From positions 1,579,501 to 1,643,500 of the forward strand of contig NZ_CP046120.1 in the NCBI RefSeq assembly GCF_009707465.1: a stretch of 64,000 nt of DNA, in the 5' to 3' direction. Origin of the DNA: Novosphingobium sp. Gsoil 351 (GTDB taxonomy: Bacteria; Pseudomonadota; Alphaproteobacteria; Sphingomonadales; Sphingomonadaceae). The notes below the pieces were generated by a model, which did no database searches, had not been told where the DNA came from, and saw only the letters and a program-made list of their open reading frames with translations. The first letter of the stretch is position 1, and every line of letters begins with the position of its first letter. The position numbers were made by a program, and so were the translations under genes. This document shows, piece by piece, positions 35,464 through 43,553 of the stretch.

Positions 35464-37106
35464 CAGCGGATCAGGTACGGCACGTCGCGCCGAACCTGCT
35501 GGGTGCTGTAGGTGCCGTTGCCGGCGATCTTCGACTTACCGATCACCTCCATGTAGATCGCGTCCTTGAACGCGTTGTAGCGGATCGGATCGTCCGTCGA
35601 CGGCTCGACCAGGAAGACATCGGCGAACTCGTCGATCACGACCGGTTGGCTCGACCCGTTGAGCGAGGCGCAATTGGAGACGACGGCAACAGTCATCACC
35701 CGCCGTTCACGCCCGCCTGGCGTAGTTCCGGTATAGCAAATGGGGCTGCCCCGTTGCCCGTTGGCGCCATTCAGATTGGGAACCTTGGCGTTGTCGAGCT
35801 CCCAGAGATAGGTCTCGTAGCGGGTGATGTTCTGCCAGTTGGGCGGGTAGTCGACGGTCGAGCCGGACTTGTGGTTGACCGCGAAATAGTCCGCGCGGTC
35901 CCACACCCCGTCACCGAACCGTCCGGTCCCGCCGTTCGCGCACAGCCCGGTGCCGTTGTAAGACGTGTAGTGGCAATTGTCGCGCGGCAGGCCCATCCAG
36001 TCGATGACGCCATTGTCGTCGAACGAGGTCGCGTTGGTAGACCCCGCCTTGGTCACCGGTTTTAATTCCTTGTTCTGGGCAGGTAACTCCCAGCCGCCGT
36101 TGTTGCCGTTGCCCTGTTTGATCTTGCAGCTGCTGTTCGGCTTGCTGTTGATCATGTCCTTGACCACGTTCGGCGCTGGCGGGCAGCTCCCACCCTGGCA
36201 CGATGCGAGCACGTTGCCGTTGCCGTTGCTGTTGAAGTCATAGATGTCGAAGCGGGTGTTGATCGCGTCGTACAGACCCTGCGGATTGCCGGTGCTGACC
36301 TTGTTGCCGTCGATCGGGGTGCAGTCGGTGGGCGGGTTCACATAGGCGAGCGCCTTGAGCAGCTTGGCGTTGCGGCTAGCGTTGTCGCTGGTGTCGTTGA
36401 TCTGGAGGAAGCCGAAGTCCCCTGGTGCCCAGGTATTGTTGCTGCCAGTCCCGCCGTCGCCGTTTTTGTTGCTGCTCTTGCCGGTGCTGTGTCCGGTCGC
36501 GACGACTCCCCACCCCTTCTTGGCGTCGGCGTTGAACGGCTGGGTCGGATCGGGACTGCAGATCATCACCGGCGGCACCTTGCACACCGAGCTGCCCAGC
36601 CCGGCCATCGCCGCCGCGACCATCGGACTCGACGCAAGCGCCCCGACCACGGGCGTCAGCGCGTAGAGCGCGCCGCGCGCATCGACGATGACCTCGACGT
36701 AGCGGGCGTTGGCGTCGCTGGTCGCCGCTGTGGTCTTTTCCTTGTCCTGCCAGAAGCGGATGTTGCCGGTGGCGTCACACGCGGTTTCGTTCTGGAAGGT
36801 CACCGCCGGAGCGATGCCGTCGTTGGCGAAGCGGGTGTTGTTGGTGACGAACGTCCGCACCGCGCCGACCGCTCGCGCGCAGGCGCCCGGGGTGCCGCCG
36901 GCCGCCGCCTTGCCATCGAGCTGGCTGGCGCCCGCCAGCGCCGCCTGGTCGGCCGCGTTCTGGAGTTCGGTGTCGAGCGAGGCCATCCGGCCATAGTCGA
37001 ACCCGACCCCGGCGATCGCCACCAGCGCAGTGAGCGCGATCGCGTACGTCGGCGCGACCGCCCCGGCGCAGTCTGTCGCGAAACTGCTCAGCCGCCGGTC
37101 AGCCAC
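35463..37106 (-). CDS. TadG-like pilus-associated protein
   Basis: About 547 residues. The N-terminal leader C-A-G-A-V-A-P-T-Y-A-I-A-L plus one helix (TadE/TadG_N type) anchors a long periplasmic region rich in Asn, Gly and Ser (for example around residues 210-230) with many Cys. It is larger and more divergent than the tadE-like genes. The start is ambiguous: the GTG at 37106 has GAGGG nine bases upstream, while the GTG at 37112 has it at only three. Confidence 0.85.
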   Translation of the reverse strand: MADRRLSSFATDCAGAVAPTYAIALTALVAIAGVGFDYGRMASLDTELQNAADQAALAGASQLDGKAAAGGTPGACARAVGAVRTFVTNNTRFANDGIAPAVTFQNETACDATGNIRFWQDKEKTTAATSDANARYVEVIVDARGALYALTPVVGALASSPMVAAAMAGLGSSVCKVPPVMICSPDPTQPFNADAKKGWGVVATGHSTGKSSNKNGDGGTGSNNTWAPGDFGFLQINDTSDNASRNAKLLKALAYVNPPTDCTPIDGNKVSTGNPQGLYDAINTRFDIYDFNSNGNGNVLASCQGGSCPPAPNVVKDMINSKPNSSCKIKQGNGNNGGWELPAQNKELKPVTKAGSTNATSFDDNGVIDWMGLPRDNCHYTSYNGTGLCANGGTGRFGDGVWDRADYFAVNHKSGSTVDYPPNWQNITRYETYLWELDNAKVPNLNGANGQRGSPICYTGTTPGGRERRVMTVAVVSNCASLNGSSQPVVIDEFADVFLVEPSTDDPIRYNAFKDAIYMEVIGKSKIAGNGTYSTQQVRRDVPYLIR

Positions 37107-37118
37107 GGCCACATACCC

Positions 37119-37400
37119 TCAGTTGCCACCCGACTGGGTCTGCGTCGAGCGGACCCGTTCGGGCTGCTTGACCGCGCCCTTGCGATAGCGGTCGATGGCT
37201 TGCGCGGCATGCTCGCCGCTCGTCGCGGGATCGAGGTATTCGTATTGCGGGTCGGGATCGACGATCTGCGCCGCCATCGTCGCGTTCTTGGCCTCGCCGA
37301 AGGTCGATTCGTCGAGCCGGCCGGTTTTCGGGTCCCAGCTGGCGCAGCCGCCCAGGGCCAGGGTCGCCGCCACGAGCAGGATCGATCGCTTACAGCTCAT
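37119..37400 (-). CDS. Small lipoprotein of the tad locus
   Basis: A 93-residue lipoprotein: L-A-L-G-G-C lipobox with Cys at residue 19, then a short acidic and Gln-rich tail. It lies at the cpaD position between cpaC and tadG and overlaps the cpaC stop by 11 bases. True CpaD is about 220 residues, so this is either a short replacement or an unrelated accessory. Confidence 0.8.
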   Translation of the reverse strand: MSCKRSILLVAATLALGGCASWDPKTGRLDESTFGEAKNATMAAQIVDPDPQYEYLDPATSGEHAAQAIDRYRKGAVKQPERVRSTQTQSGGN

Positions 37401-38823
37401 AGCCGGGGTCCTTCTTGGCTTCAGGCCCCGCTCCGTCCGCCGATGGGGCGGCGGGCGGAGCGAGCTTGCGTTGCTGGTAATCCTGGCCGTTGAGGATCGT
37501 ATCGAGGACTTTGGGATCCTTCACCCGGTCGGTCGGCAGCACCACCTGATTGGGGCGCAAGGGGGCGACCAGATGCGGCGTCACCACGATCAGCAGCTCG
37601 GTCTCGCCCTTCTGAAAGCTCGACGAGCGGAACAACGTGCCGATGATCGGGAGCGAGCCGAGGATCGGGAGCTGGCGGATCGTGGTCTGGAAATCGCGCC
37701 GCAGCAGGCCGGCGATGGCGAAGCTCTCGCCGTCGCGCAGTTCGATCGTTGTGCTCGCGCGCCGGGTTTGCAGACCGGGCACGACCAGCCCGTTGACGGT
37801 GATCGAAGCGGTCGGATCGATCGAGCTCACCTCGGGCTCGACCACCAGGTTGATCACCTTGTCGCCCAGCACCGTGGGGGTGAAGCCCAGGCTCACCCCG
37901 AACGGCTTGAACTCGACCGTGATCGCATTGCCGCCGCCGCCGTTGGTGCCGCCGCCCCCGCCGCCGCTCTGCACTACCGGGATCGGGAACTCGCCCCCGG
38001 CGAGGAACGAGGCGCGCTCGCCCGACAGCGCCAGCAGCGTGGGTTCGGCCAAGGTCTTGGCCATGCCCTTGCGCTCGAGCACGTTGAGCGCCGCGTCGAT
38101 GTTGAGGTTGCCGACGCCGAACATCTTGCGGAAAATCCCGAAGGTTCCCGTGATAGCGTCGAGCTTGAGCACGCCCGTACCGTCGGTGCCGGGGACCAGC
38201 TGGGCGCCTTCGCCGACAGCGCCGCTGAACGTGCCGTTGTTCGAGATGCCGAAGCCGCTCACCCCGATCTGTTCGCCGAAGTTGCGGTTGACCTCGGCAA
38301 AGCGGACTTCGAGCATCACCTGCTGGCTGCCGCCCACGCTGATCAGGTTGATCACCTTGTCGCCAGCATAGGCCTTGGCGATCTGCGCGGCGCGATCGGC
38401 CGCGCCGGGATCGCTGACCGTTCCCGAAAGGATCACCGCGTCGTTGGATATCCGCGCGTCGATCGTCTGCCCGGGGATGAGCTGGCGGAACTGGGTCCGC
38501 ATGCTGTCCACGTCCGGCCCGACCGCCACGTCCATCACCGCCAGCACCCGGTTGTCGCGGCCGTAGAGGGTGAGGCTGGTGGTCCCCATCTTCTTGCCCA
38601 GGACATAGACCGAGCGTTCGGAGATCGGCAGGACGTCGGCGATCTCGGCGTTGCCGACGAGCGCCTTGCCGATCGCCCGGTCGACCGTGACCACCTGGCT
38701 CTTGTTGACCGGCACCTCGAGCGCGCCGGCGTGGAGACCGGCGCCGCTGTCGTACTGCGCGAAGGCGGGAGGGGAAAAGGCGGCCGCGAGCGCGAACGCC
38801 CCGACAATGCTCCTGAAAATCAC
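37390..38823 (-). CDS. cpaC: Flp pilus outer-membrane secretin CpaC/RcpA
   Basis: About 477 residues from the GTG at 38823. The signal peptide ends A-F-A-Q near residue 29. Two periplasmic N-domains (BON-like) follow, then the secretin domain with V-N-L-I-S-V-G and the late V-P-G-L-Q-T-R-R-A-S-T and L-P-I-L-G-S-L-P-I-I-G-T-L-F motifs, and a Gly-rich tract (about residues 285-295). As assembled it is in frame with cpaB without a stop, but its own signal peptide and a GGGG-type ribosome site argue for a separate gene. Confidence 0.93.
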   Translation of the reverse strand: MIFRSIVGAFALAAAFSPPAFAQYDSGAGLHAGALEVPVNKSQVVTVDRAIGKALVGNAEIADVLPISERSVYVLGKKMGTTSLTLYGRDNRVLAVMDVAVGPDVDSMRTQFRQLIPGQTIDARISNDAVILSGTVSDPGAADRAAQIAKAYAGDKVINLISVGGSQQVMLEVRFAEVNRNFGEQIGVSGFGISNNGTFSGAVGEGAQLVPGTDGTGVLKLDAITGTFGIFRKMFGVGNLNIDAALNVLERKGMAKTLAEPTLLALSGERASFLAGGEFPIPVVQSGGGGGGTNGGGGNAITVEFKPFGVSLGFTPTVLGDKVINLVVEPEVSSIDPTASITVNGLVVPGLQTRRASTTIELRDGESFAIAGLLRRDFQTTIRQLPILGSLPIIGTLFRSSSFQKGETELLIVVTPHLVAPLRPNQVVLPTDRVKDPKVLDTILNGQDYQQRKLAPPAAPSADGAGPEAKKDPGYEL

Positions 38824-38824
38824 C

Positions 38825-39765
38825 CTATTTCCCCCCAATTGGCCGACCGGATAGTCGGACTTGGCGGTGCCGCGGTAGACCGACATCATCGGTCCGCCGG
38901 GAAGGATCGCGACCATCCCCCCGGAATTGGCGGGCATCGGCGCCTTGGGCAGGAGTGCCCCGAAAAGTTGCGGCAGGATGGGCGGAATCCCGATCTGGGC
39001 GACCGTCTGCGGACGGCCCCGGCGATAGTAGCTGCCGCCCGGCAGATCGCGCAGGGTGACCGTGGTCAACGCCGCCGGCTCCTGGCTCTCGACATTGCGC
39101 AGAGCCAGGCTGAGCGTGCCGATCTTCTGGGCGATCGCCAGCTTCTGGGCGCCATAGAGGTCGGTCTGGAGCGTGGCGGTGGCGCCGACCTTGGGATCGC
39201 CGGTCTTCTCGTCGGCGAGCTGGTCGATCGCCAGGACCTGGACGTTCTCCATGATCACGTCGGACATCTGGTCCTGCTGGCTGGAGCCCTCGCCCGGGAT
39301 TTGCCGGGTGAGCAGCACGTCGACCGTGGTCCCGGGCAGGACGAAGCCGGAAACGCCGGTCACGCTGGAGATCGGGATCGAGGTGGCGCGCATCCCGGCC
39401 GGGAGGTTGGCGGCCAGCGTCGCGCGACCATCGAGCCCGCTGACCTTGTCGGCCAGCACCGGCTCGCCCGGAACGATCGGACGCAGCGCGACGCGGTTGT
39501 TGCTCAGTGCCCCTTCGAGGCTGGTGAACGCGCCTTGCGGCACCGATCCGGCGGGAAAGTTCTGGAGGCGGATGTTGTCCGTGGTCAACCTGGTGCCGAA
39601 CGCTAGCGGCTGGCTGGCGACGACGATCCGGGCGAGCTTCTGCTCTTCCGCGATCTGCGCCTGGCGCTCGTCGACCCCGCTGAAATACGCATTGGCGATG
39701 AATACTGCGATCAGCCCCAACAGCAGGGCCAAACCGAGAATCATCAGGTTACGCTGCCCCCCCAT
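38825..39765 (-). CDS. cpaB: Flp pilus assembly protein CpaB/RcpC
   Basis: About 313 residues: an N-terminal helix, an SAF domain (V-V-A-S-Q-P-L-A-F-G-T-R-L), then a C-terminal RcpC-like domain. As assembled it runs straight into cpaC. The G6 tract at 38831-38836 with one more G would give a TAG stop at 38827-38825, just before the cpaC GTG, so I treat the fusion as an indel artefact. AGGGAG lies upstream of the ATG. Confidence 0.9.
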
Positions 39766-39795
39766 GGGCCGTCTCCCTTTCGACTAGCGATAAAG

Positions 39796-39823
39796 GTGCG
39801 GCCCAGCGAACGCTGAGCCGCAC
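39796..39823 (-). terminator. Hairpin between pilins and cpaB
   Basis: A GC-rich dyad (arms GTGCGGC/GCCGCAC plus CAGCG/CGCTG, with one mismatch) lies between the second pilin stop (39833) and the cpaB start (39765). On the minus strand a short T-rich run follows. It probably attenuates or protects the pilin transcript so that pilin mRNA exceeds the assembly genes. Confidence 0.55.
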
Positions 39824-39832
39824 AAATTTCGG

Positions 39833-40066
39833 TTAATTGCAGTCTGCAGGAACGGTCGTCTTGTAGGCGGTAGCGGCAGTACCGTTGGCTTTGCTGCCAC
39901 ATTTACCAACCGTGACCGCTGACTTGTTGATCGATAGACCAACGTTTTGGCCCAGCGTGAGCGCAGCCGCGCCGATAGCTACGCCAACCACAGCGAGGAT
40001 CAGAGCGTATTCCGCGGCCGAAGCACCGGACTCGTCCTGAAAAAATTTAGACAGAAACTTTTTCAT
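39833..40066 (-). CDS. Flp-type major pilin, second copy
   Basis: A 77-residue Flp pilin with basic leader and cleavage motif D-E-S-G followed by A-S-A-A-E-Y-A-L-I; Glu and Tyr occupy the usual +5/+6 positions. The hydrophobic helix and short tail with two Cys are nearly identical to the neighbouring copy. Encoded 23 bp downstream of it. Confidence 0.95.
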   Translation of the reverse strand: MKKFLSKFFQDESGASAAEYALILAVVGVAIGAAALTLGQNVGLSINKSAVTVGKCGSKANGTAATAYKTTVPADCN

Positions 40067-40089
40067 AACACGTAACTCCGTTCATAGAG

Positions 40090-40320
40090 TCAGCAGCTTG
40101 CGGGAACAGTTGTTTTGTACGCCGTGGCGGCGGTTCCATTGGCGGCCTTGCCGCACTTGCCGACCGTGACAGCTGCTTTGTTAATCGAGAGACCAACGTT
40201 TTGGCCCAAAGTAAGCGCCGCTGCGCCAATGGCCACGCCGACGACGGCAAGGATGAGGGCGTACTCAGCAGCGGAAGCGCCGGATTCGTCCCGCAGGAAC
40301 GTCCTGAGAAAAGTGGTCAT
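40090..40320 (-). CDS. Flp-type major pilin, first copy
   Basis: A 76-residue Flp pilin, first gene of the locus. Same processing motif (E-S-G followed by A-S-A-A-E-Y) as its neighbour; the two differ mainly in the leader and a few tail residues, showing a recent tandem duplication. It is preceded by a long regulatory region (40321-40607). Confidence 0.95.
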   Translation of the reverse strand: MTTFLRTFLRDESGASAAEYALILAVVGVAIGAAALTLGQNVGLSINKAAVTVGKCGKAANGTAATAYKTTVPASC

Positions 40321-40546
40321 GATTATTTACCCCATGGCTCATGCGGGCCCGGCAGGCAGGCGCATGCGTTAAACGAGAGGTGCCGGAAATGTCCGGATAC
40401 CCCCGCTCCGAAGGGTGAGTTTGTTGGAACCGGCGCGACCCCACATCATTGAAGACCTACGGTCTACGCCGTGTCCTCCAAACGCCTGTTCCCTCGGAAC
40501 TGCCTAAGCGTCCTCCTAACTATGGTTAGTCGTCAAGATGAATCGG

Positions 40547-40561
40547 TTAGTTGAATGTTAA
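40547..40561. promoter_or_regulatory. Possible CtrA-type site
   Basis: TTAG-N7-TTAA, one base off the alphaproteobacterial CtrA consensus TTAA-N7-TTAA, about 227 bp upstream of the first pilin. A CTAAC/GTTAG inverted repeat lies at 40516-40529. Caulobacter pilA is CtrA-activated, which makes the site plausible. The rest of 40321-40775 shows no convincing gene. Confidence 0.4.
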
Positions 40562-40775
40562 CCAGTAACTGCAATGACTTGGTGGCATCATTCTCGGAAC
40601 GGGACAGTTGTCTGTGACTTTGTCGACACGCCAGACGGTCGCGACTCGCGTCGACTCGGCGAGTCACGCGATCCGGCTCAATTCCGCGATTAGCTCCTGT
40701 CGCGACATTATCTTCCGCTATGGCGTAACATTGAAACGCCGCAGCACGGTTGTGGCCCGCTTCCTCGAATCCCGG

Positions 40776-41486
40776 ATGGAGACTATCGCGGTTGCCTGGG
40801 TCGCGGTTTTCGCGCTCGGATGCCTTCCGCGGGTTCTGTTCCCAGTAACTCCGATCGCCGGCCTGGGCGGCTGGTTGAGCCTCGTGGCTCCCTACGCCCT
40901 GGTCGCCCTCGCGCCGGTGGCCGGGTTCTTGATCGCCGCGGGCAGCTTTCCAAGGGGGATACTCGCCGCGCAGCCGAAGCTGCGGCTATCGATCTATGGC
41001 CGCTGGCGCCGGCTGGGGATACTCGAGGCGCGCCGCAGCCCGGTGTTCGGGCCAGCCGGGTTCATGGCTTCGCTGCTGATAGGCCTGCTGCTCAACGTCG
41101 TCGTGCGCAGCTTCGAATTCCTCCTGGCGATGCCCGCGATGGGCAGCACGGCGCCGCTGTGGGGCGATCGCCTGTTCGCCCTGATGGCCGGTGACGTGAT
41201 CGCGATGAGCTTTGTCTACATGGTCTGCTTCGTGATGGCGCTGCGCTCGATCCCGCTGTTCCCGCGGATGCTGCTGTTCGCCTGGACGCTCGACATCGCA
41301 ATCCAACTGGGAATTGCCCGCACCATCGCCGCCACGCCGGGTGTACCGACGGACGTGACCGTCCCGCTTCACGGCCTGCTGGAGGGCAATATCACCAAGG
41401 TGTTGATCAGCGCGGTCATCTGGTTGCCCTACCTGATACTGTCCGACCGGGTGAATGTGACCTATCGCTGGCGAGCGCCGCATTGA
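40776..41486 (+). CDS. Polytopic membrane protein of unknown function
   Basis: About 236 residues from the ATG at 40776, with five to six hydrophobic helices (Yip1/DUF-type layout). The frame is open back to a TTG at 40608, but residues before 40776 look non-membrane and no ribosome site decides the start. I recognise no family motif. It is divergent from the pilin genes. Confidence 0.6.
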   Translation: METIAVAWVAVFALGCLPRVLFPVTPIAGLGGWLSLVAPYALVALAPVAGFLIAAGSFPRGILAAQPKLRLSIYGRWRRLGILEARRSPVFGPAGFMASLLIGLLLNVVVRSFEFLLAMPAMGSTAPLWGDRLFALMAGDVIAMSFVYMVCFVMALRSIPLFPRMLLFAWTLDIAIQLGIARTIAATPGVPTDVTVPLHGLLEGNITKVLISAVIWLPYLILSDRVNVTYRWRAPH

Positions 41487-41576
41487 GACATCATCACCTT
41501 GTCGCATCTTTGAAACCTTGATCTTCAGTTTAGTTAATTTGGTTGATTCCACTCCGAGCTTGATCACAATCGCGCC

Positions 41577-42632
41577 ATGCTTGGCAGATATCGCGTCATT
41601 CATCTCGGGCTGATTGCCATCTGCGCGACGACCTTGCTGGCAGGTCTCATTCTCACAAAGCGCGACCTCGACTACTATTTTGGTATAAGCATTACAGGTG
41701 AAATGTTCCCGGTGTGGATTTCGCCACTCCTGATTTGGTTGGGTATTGTGAGCGTGCGTTTGACGCTTCGTCGCGTCCCAAGGCCCACTATTACGCTATG
41801 GCGCACCATCAGACGAGAAAGGAACTGGCTTGCCAGAGCCGCGATTTTGACCGGTCTCGCGTTGCCCTTCGGACGGGCAATCGGAGCTGTGAAAGACGCT
41901 ATTCCACAAATTGTTCCTTTTTACGCAGACCGGTACTTCATCAGAGCAGATCAAATTATATTCGGCACTGATGCATGGGTGGTGACCCATAGACTTATCG
42001 GCCCTATGGGTACGCTTGTCATCGACCGGATCTATATCTTGTGGTTCTTCGTCATGATGGGGATTTTGGCGTGGCTGGCCTTTACGCGAGATGAGAAGTT
42101 TCAAGCGCGCGGATTGCTAACTTTTTATCTTATTTGGGCCATTCTTGGAAATATCATGGCCATGTGCCTATCTTCCGTCGGTCCCTTATTCTTAAATATC
42201 TATATGCACGACCCTCATTTCGTTCCGCTCGTTTCGAAGCTTCGGTCATACGATTCTGATTACGGCCTTAACGCGCTTTGGGCAGTAGATTATCTTTTGG
42301 CGTCCCGAGGGACACCCGCTATTGGTGCTGGTATATCCGCGATGCCTTCAATTCATGTTGCTATCGCATTTTTGCTTATTCTCATTTGCTTTGATCGCTT
42401 CTCCAAAATGATCATACGCGCCCCGGCCATTGCGTTTTTCTTGGTAATTTTTGTAGGATCAATTCATTTGGGCTGGCACTACGCGGTCGATGGCTTAGTC
42501 TCGATTGTGGGAACATTAATCATTTGGAGTGTTTCAGGTCGAGCTGTAAATTGGATAGATGATCGTGAGTTTCGGTCGCGCGAAACGCAGCCTGCCGAGC
42601 ATACTATGGCCGCGCAGCTTAGCCGAGCTTAG
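41577..42632 (+). CDS. PAP2-like membrane protein
   Basis: A 351-residue multi-helix protein of the PAP2/inositolphosphotransferase type. The phosphatase motifs are visible: P-S-I-H-V-A near residue 258 and G-S-I-H-L-G-W-H-Y-A-V-D-G near 300. It may act on lipid phosphates or transfer a phospho-headgroup in the membrane. By eye its base composition is much AT-richer than its neighbours, suggesting transfer. Confidence 0.82.
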   Translation: MLGRYRVIHLGLIAICATTLLAGLILTKRDLDYYFGISITGEMFPVWISPLLIWLGIVSVRLTLRRVPRPTITLWRTIRRERNWLARAAILTGLALPFGRAIGAVKDAIPQIVPFYADRYFIRADQIIFGTDAWVVTHRLIGPMGTLVIDRIYILWFFVMMGILAWLAFTRDEKFQARGLLTFYLIWAILGNIMAMCLSSVGPLFLNIYMHDPHFVPLVSKLRSYDSDYGLNALWAVDYLLASRGTPAIGAGISAMPSIHVAIAFLLILICFDRFSKMIIRAPAIAFFLVIFVGSIHLGWHYAVDGLVSIVGTLIIWSVSGRAVNWIDDREFRSRETQPAEHTMAAQLSRA

Positions 42633-42841
42633 CGACTCGGCGTTATCAACATCGCCTCGGGTTCCTCGCGGGCGCCGAACAGCTTTTCGCTGAGCTGGTC
42701 GATGTCGTCGGTGCAGACGATGTTGTCGCCCGAGGAGAAGAAGATCTTCGTCCCGTAGATGTCGTGGTTCAGATAAGTGATCTGGTCGACGTTGACGATC
42801 GTCGTCTGTTCGCTGCTCTGGCGAACGGTAACAAAGCGCAT
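42629..42841 (-). CDS. Small protein of unknown function
   Basis: A 70-residue beta-rich protein. The pattern V-N-V-D-Q-I, then G-T-K-I-F-F-S-S-G-D and a late acidic helix recalls FlbD-type small proteins, but the match is weak. It is convergent with the PAP2 gene (stops overlap by four bases) and 85 bp downstream of the response regulator. Confidence 0.6.
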   Translation of the reverse strand: MRFVTVRQSSEQTTIVNVDQITYLNHDIYGTKIFFSSGDNIVCTDDIDQLSEKLFGAREEPEAMLITPSR

Positions 42842-42926
42842 CGAACTCCTCCGTCCGTGCGAGCTTGCGACTCCGATTGTGGCCTTACCACCATCCGCGC
42901 CGCGGAAACACGCAAAAACCCATGGC

Positions 42927-43553
42927 TCACAGATAGCCGTATCGCTGCAACAGCAAGGCGAGTTCGGTGCGGGTGGTCACGCCCAGCTTCTTGAACACCG
43001 TGTGGAGCGCGAACTTGACCGCGCCTTCGCTCAGTTCGAAGCGCTGCGCGATGTCCTGGTTGCGCATCCCCTTGCCGACCTGCCAGGCCATCTCTGCCTC
43101 GCGCGGGGTCAGTCGCTTGAACGGGCTGTTGGCTCGCGCCTCGCCGACCCGCTCGGCATGATCGAGCAGTTCGGCGGGAATCCACCGGCGCCCGGCGTGG
43201 ACCTCGCGAAGGCATTCGAGCAGATGGTCCTCGCCGCCCTGCTTGAGGACGATCCCCTGCACCCCGGCCTCCAGCGCGGCGAGCAGAACACCGTCCTCGA
43301 GGTCTGCGGTGAGCAGCACCACGGGGCGTTCGTCGCCGCGTCCGCGCATGGCCTGGAGCACTTCAAGGCCGTCGCCTTCGGGCATTCGAACGTCGAGAAT
43401 CGCCACCGCGGGGTCCAGGCGCGCCACCCCGGCCAAGGCTTCCGCCCCCGTCCCGACCGCCGCGACGACCTCGAACTCGGAATCGCGCAGGACGCTTTCG
43501 ACACCGCTGCGGATGAACGGGTGGTCGTCGGCGAGAAGGACCCGGATGCTCAT
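42927..43553 (-). CDS. NarL/FixJ-family response regulator
   Basis: A 208-residue response regulator: receiver domain with phospho-acceptor Asp54 in A-I-L-D-V-R-M-P and acidic pair A-D-D at 8-10, and a C-terminal LuxR-type helix-turn-helix (L-T-P-R-E-A-E-M, then N-Q-D-I-A-Q-R-F). The ATG overlaps the sensor kinase stop, so the two form a pair. Confidence 0.93.
   Translation of the reverse strand: MSIRVLLADDHPFIRSGVESVLRDSEFEVVAAVGTGAEALAGVARLDPAVAILDVRMPEGDGLEVLQAMRGRGDERPVVLLTADLEDGVLLAALEAGVQGIVLKQGGEDHLLECLREVHAGRRWIPAELLDHAERVGEARANSPFKRLTPREAEMAWQVGKGMRNQDIAQRFELSEGAVKFALHTVFKKLGVTTRTELALLLQRYGYL

Noticed and set aside
37195..39606. Long rightward open frame opposite cpaB/cpaC
   Set aside because: GC-rich antisense shadow; its translation is Arg/His/Asp-rich with no domain, while the other strand encodes clear pilus genes.
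40389..40400. ATGTCCGGATAC, near-match to the island operator upstream of the pilins
   Set aside because: The right half breaks the dyad (GGAT instead of GGAC) and the site is far from the catabolic genes.
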